NCBI GenBank assembly: GCA_902806565.1
Contig: CADCXA010000009.1
Location: forward strand, 434,001-498,000
Length of the DNA: 64,000 nucleotides
Direction of reading: 5' to 3'
Source: Hypoxylon rubiginosum
Lineage: Eukaryota > Ascomycota > Sordariomycetes > Xylariales > Hypoxylaceae
Below, one piece after another: positions 61,947 through 64,000 of this stretch. The notes beneath the pieces were generated by a model. It worked only from the letters and a program-made list of their open reading frames with translations. It was not told the DNA's origin and made no database searches. The translations under genes and the position numbers were made by a program. Position 1 is the first letter of the stretch. Each line of letters starts with the position of its first letter.

Positions 61947-63653
61947 ATGACTTCTGTTGCTTCTACTTGTAAAATGATTCCCATTGATAGTAGTCGGAAT
62001 CAGATACGACTGCTTGAAATTCCACCTGGGTCAGACCCCGACGATATCCACTGCACCCAGAAGCTGATCTGTTTGGATGACAAAGTCGAATATCAAACAT
62101 TATCATACGTCTGGGGCGAGCGTACCGAAGGCAGAAGTATTATTCTCGAGGGATGTAGGGTCGAGGTTACAGACAATCTATTCAGCGCGCTACATACCAT
62201 ACGCAGCTCGACTGAGCTCACAATTCTCTGGGTCGATGCACTATGCATCAATCAGGAGGACGCAGTCGAAAAGAAAGAACAGGTCTATCTAATGCGTCGC
62301 ATCTATACGCAGTGTGCCAACTGCTTCATCCACCTTGGCAGAGTCAATGCGAGCGAAACAGGAGCATCCGAAGACGACTCCCTCGAAGCGGCACAAGCGG
62401 CAATGGATGCAATCCACGTGGTCGCCGATTCGAGTCCATACTCTATTCTACCGTCTAGCCTAGGAACTCCAGAAGCCCAAGCTCGCGCGGGAAAAGCGTT
62501 TCAATTCGTTCAAGGGGCGCCGTGGTGGTCACGCATCTGGACCATCCAAGAGAGCGTCGCACCGCCTCGTCACACGTTACTCTGGGGTCCCCTCTCGATA
62601 CCATGGGAAGTTTTTGTGAAGTTCTCCGAGAATGCCATGGCTCTTCGATGGCCCGACCATCTCGGTCTCAGCTTCTTCGTATTCTTCCCCCAAGGAATCG
62701 CGCATATCTTGTCAGCTTCGTTCACAGCTCTGGACATGGCTTCTTCTTGGGCCAGGGAAACGCCGAACCCACTGGACATGTTATGGAGGTTTCGTTACCG
62801 ACATTCGACCGACCCCCGAGATAAAGTCTATAGCATTCTAGCCCTCTTGCATGAAGGCGAGCGACCTCTTCCCAGTGTTGCTTCGTCTGACTATGAACTC
62901 CCTGCCGCGACGCTATACAAGCGAGTGACAATTGACTTGATTCGCGACGACTGGGGTTTGCGTCCCCTGATTGGTCTTAGGGGGGAACAAAAGTCGGTAC
63001 CCGGTCTCCCTAGCTGGGTAGTAGATTGGAGTTTACCAAAAGACGGTAATATATCGGAGTTTTGGGCTCACGAGAAATTCTACATGGATTTCACTGCAGA
63101 CAGGGGATTGCCGATGCTAGATAAAGACATGCTAACTCATGGGGAGGAGGATTCCGTCATACACTTGAATGGCCTTATGTTTGACCACGTGCTAGTATCT
63201 AGCAAGCCCGTCAAGACGAACGAGATAGATGAAGTTATGCGAATATGGAATGAGCTTACAACTAAGGCTAGGGCAAAAGGTTTGAGGGACGACCCAGCCA
63301 CCGAGACGTATCGCGATATCGTGTTTAAACACATGATGGAAGGAAGCTTTCTGGATTCGGACAGACGTTCAGACTGGCGGAAGACAATGTGGTCAAATCA
63401 GACACTTTTCTTTACTAAAACTGGATTCATAGGACTGGGACCTTCCACGGTAACTAGAGGGGATGAAATCTGGATTTTGTCCGGAGGAAGAGTTCCTTTT
63501 ATGCTCCGCCCTCGAGAAGGCGTACGTGTACAGACTGAAAAGAACAAGACAGGAGATTACTATTTCGTAGGAGACGTACACATGCCAGGGCTTATGTATG
63601 GTGAGGCGGTAGAGGGCCGGCTCGACGAACAGCGGTTTGTGCAGATACACTAA
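61947..63653 (+). CDS. HET-domain protein (heterokaryon incompatibility family)
   Basis: A single exon gives 568 residues. The HET domain lies at about residues 48-205 with its three signature blocks: YQTLSYVWGE, LWVDALCINQED followed by KEQVYLMRRIY, and WWSRIWTIQE. The C-terminal part after about residue 270 has RHSTDPRDKVYSILAL and SWVVDWS, usual in this family, and a C-terminal beta-rich segment (GDEIWILSGGRVPFMLRP). HET proteins trigger cell death when incompatible hyphae fuse, or act in defence; the domain is related to TIR. No NACHT, ankyrin or WD repeats are fused to it. Neighbours include an ankyrin remnant and a lectin-like protein. Confidence 0.9.
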   Translation: MTSVASTCKMIPIDSSRNQIRLLEIPPGSDPDDIHCTQKLICLDDKVEYQTLSYVWGERTEGRSIILEGCRVEVTDNLFSALHTIRSSTELTILWVDALCINQEDAVEKKEQVYLMRRIYTQCANCFIHLGRVNASETGASEDDSLEAAQAAMDAIHVVADSSPYSILPSSLGTPEAQARAGKAFQFVQGAPWWSRIWTIQESVAPPRHTLLWGPLSIPWEVFVKFSENAMALRWPDHLGLSFFVFFPQGIAHILSASFTALDMASSWARETPNPLDMLWRFRYRHSTDPRDKVYSILALLHEGERPLPSVASSDYELPAATLYKRVTIDLIRDDWGLRPLIGLRGEQKSVPGLPSWVVDWSLPKDGNISEFWAHEKFYMDFTADRGLPMLDKDMLTHGEEDSVIHLNGLMFDHVLVSSKPVKTNEIDEVMRIWNELTTKARAKGLRDDPATETYRDIVFKHMMEGSFLDSDRRSDWRKTMWSNQTLFFTKTGFIGLGPSTVTRGDEIWILSGGRVPFMLRPREGVRVQTEKNKTGDYYFVGDVHMPGLMYGEAVEGRLDEQRFVQIH

Positions 63654-63788
63654 GCAAATTCGGTAGAGAAGCCCGTTATCTCCCAATCATTTGAAGTCAC
63701 CAGTATCCGAGTGCCCCTGGTGAGGGGATATCCCCCTTTAACGTGTACCCTAACATTCCAGTTCCCAGCTGTTGATCCATTTCAATTC

Positions 63789-64000
63789 TTAGTTATAATC
63801 CCACTGCCGCCACTCCTCATCTGAGTTGCCAGAATCGTCCCTCGTCTCAGTCGGATAACCATCTAACCCGTTCTTCTCGAGAAATCCTTCTAGCAGGTCA
63901 GCCACCTTGTCATTATCCATATCCGCAAAAGCGCTGTGAGTACTTCCATTCAGACCTCCATCCTTTGCTAGGAAGAAAACCTCCGCGTTTCCTCCGTACT
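63789..64000 (-). CDS. 3' end of a gene leaving the window, probable alpha/beta hydrolase
   Basis: Reading back from the window edge gives an uninterrupted 70-residue C terminus that ends at a TAA at 63791-63789. It includes GGNAEVFFLAKDGGLNGSTH, SAFADMDNDKVADLLEGFLE and an acidic tail ending in WRQWDYN. A histidine in a G-S-T-H context shortly before a final helix is where the catalytic His of alpha/beta hydrolases sits; this identification is tentative. The rest of the gene lies outside the window. Confidence 0.55.
   Translation of the reverse strand, partial: YGGNAEVFFLAKDGGLNGSTHSAFADMDNDKVADLLEGFLEKNGLDGYPTETRDDSGNSDEEWRQWDYN

Noticed and set aside
1..64000. tRNA, rRNA or other structured RNA genes
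   Set aside because: I found no A-box/B-box pair with a cloverleaf and no rRNA-like segment on either strand; a tRNA scan would be needed to exclude them fully.

Overview
This window comes from a filamentous ascomycete. Genes are split by short introns (42-220 bp, GT-AG with CTAAC-type branch points). The gene families are typically fungal: Zn2Cys6 regulator, HET domain, PTH11/rhodopsin-like membrane protein, Cip1, fungal fucose-lectin fold. A 24-kb block bears the mark of repeat-induced point mutation (RIP). A Pezizomycotina, probably a sordariomycete, fits; genus or species cannot be read from the sequence. Exon joins below were worked out by hand from reading phase and splice signals; every complete multi-exon model closes in frame, and the P450, the ankyrin remnant and the right-edge gene are given as partial.

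Layout. 0.8-4.2 kb: two membrane proteins of unknown function facing each other. 5.1-6.6 kb: a secreted bicupin of the oxalate decarboxylase family. 8.2-10.0 kb: a secreted selenium-binding-protein / methanethiol-oxidase-like protein, followed by a decayed copy of its own 3' end. 11.0-13.4 kb: a Zn2Cys6 regulator with two GC-AG introns. 14.1-14.9 kb: a Cip1-like secreted protein. 16.4-18.2 kb: a cytochrome P450 whose first codons are not visible. 20.8-22.4 kb: a rhodopsin-like seven-helix protein. 23.4-24.0 kb: a small inverted-repeat element. 24.7-26.1 kb: an aldo-keto reductase of the norsolorinic-acid-reductase / aryl-alcohol-dehydrogenase group. No polyketide synthase, NRPS or terpene synthase is present, so these enzymes do not make a recognisable biosynthetic cluster.

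27.0-51.0 kb is an extreme AT-rich block with no gene. Three pairs of long direct repeats inside it fit together as a Russian doll: an outer element of about 6 kb, split by an element of about 12.2 kb and another of about 5.8 kb. The left outer repeat still has its C and G bases over about 100 bp, while its partner 23.9 kb away has nearly all of them changed to T and A. The pair therefore shows one sequence before and after RIP.

52.0-64.0 kb, right of the block, looks like a recognition/defence-type neighbourhood: a 1,436-residue protein with a CorA-like two-helix C terminus, a broken ankyrin gene, a membrane-anchored protein with a probable fucose-lectin propeller, an FAD monooxygenase with a likely mitochondrial presequence, a HET-domain protein, and the end of a further gene (probable alpha/beta hydrolase) running off the window. 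Function in self/non-self recognition is inferred from family membership and neighbourhood only.
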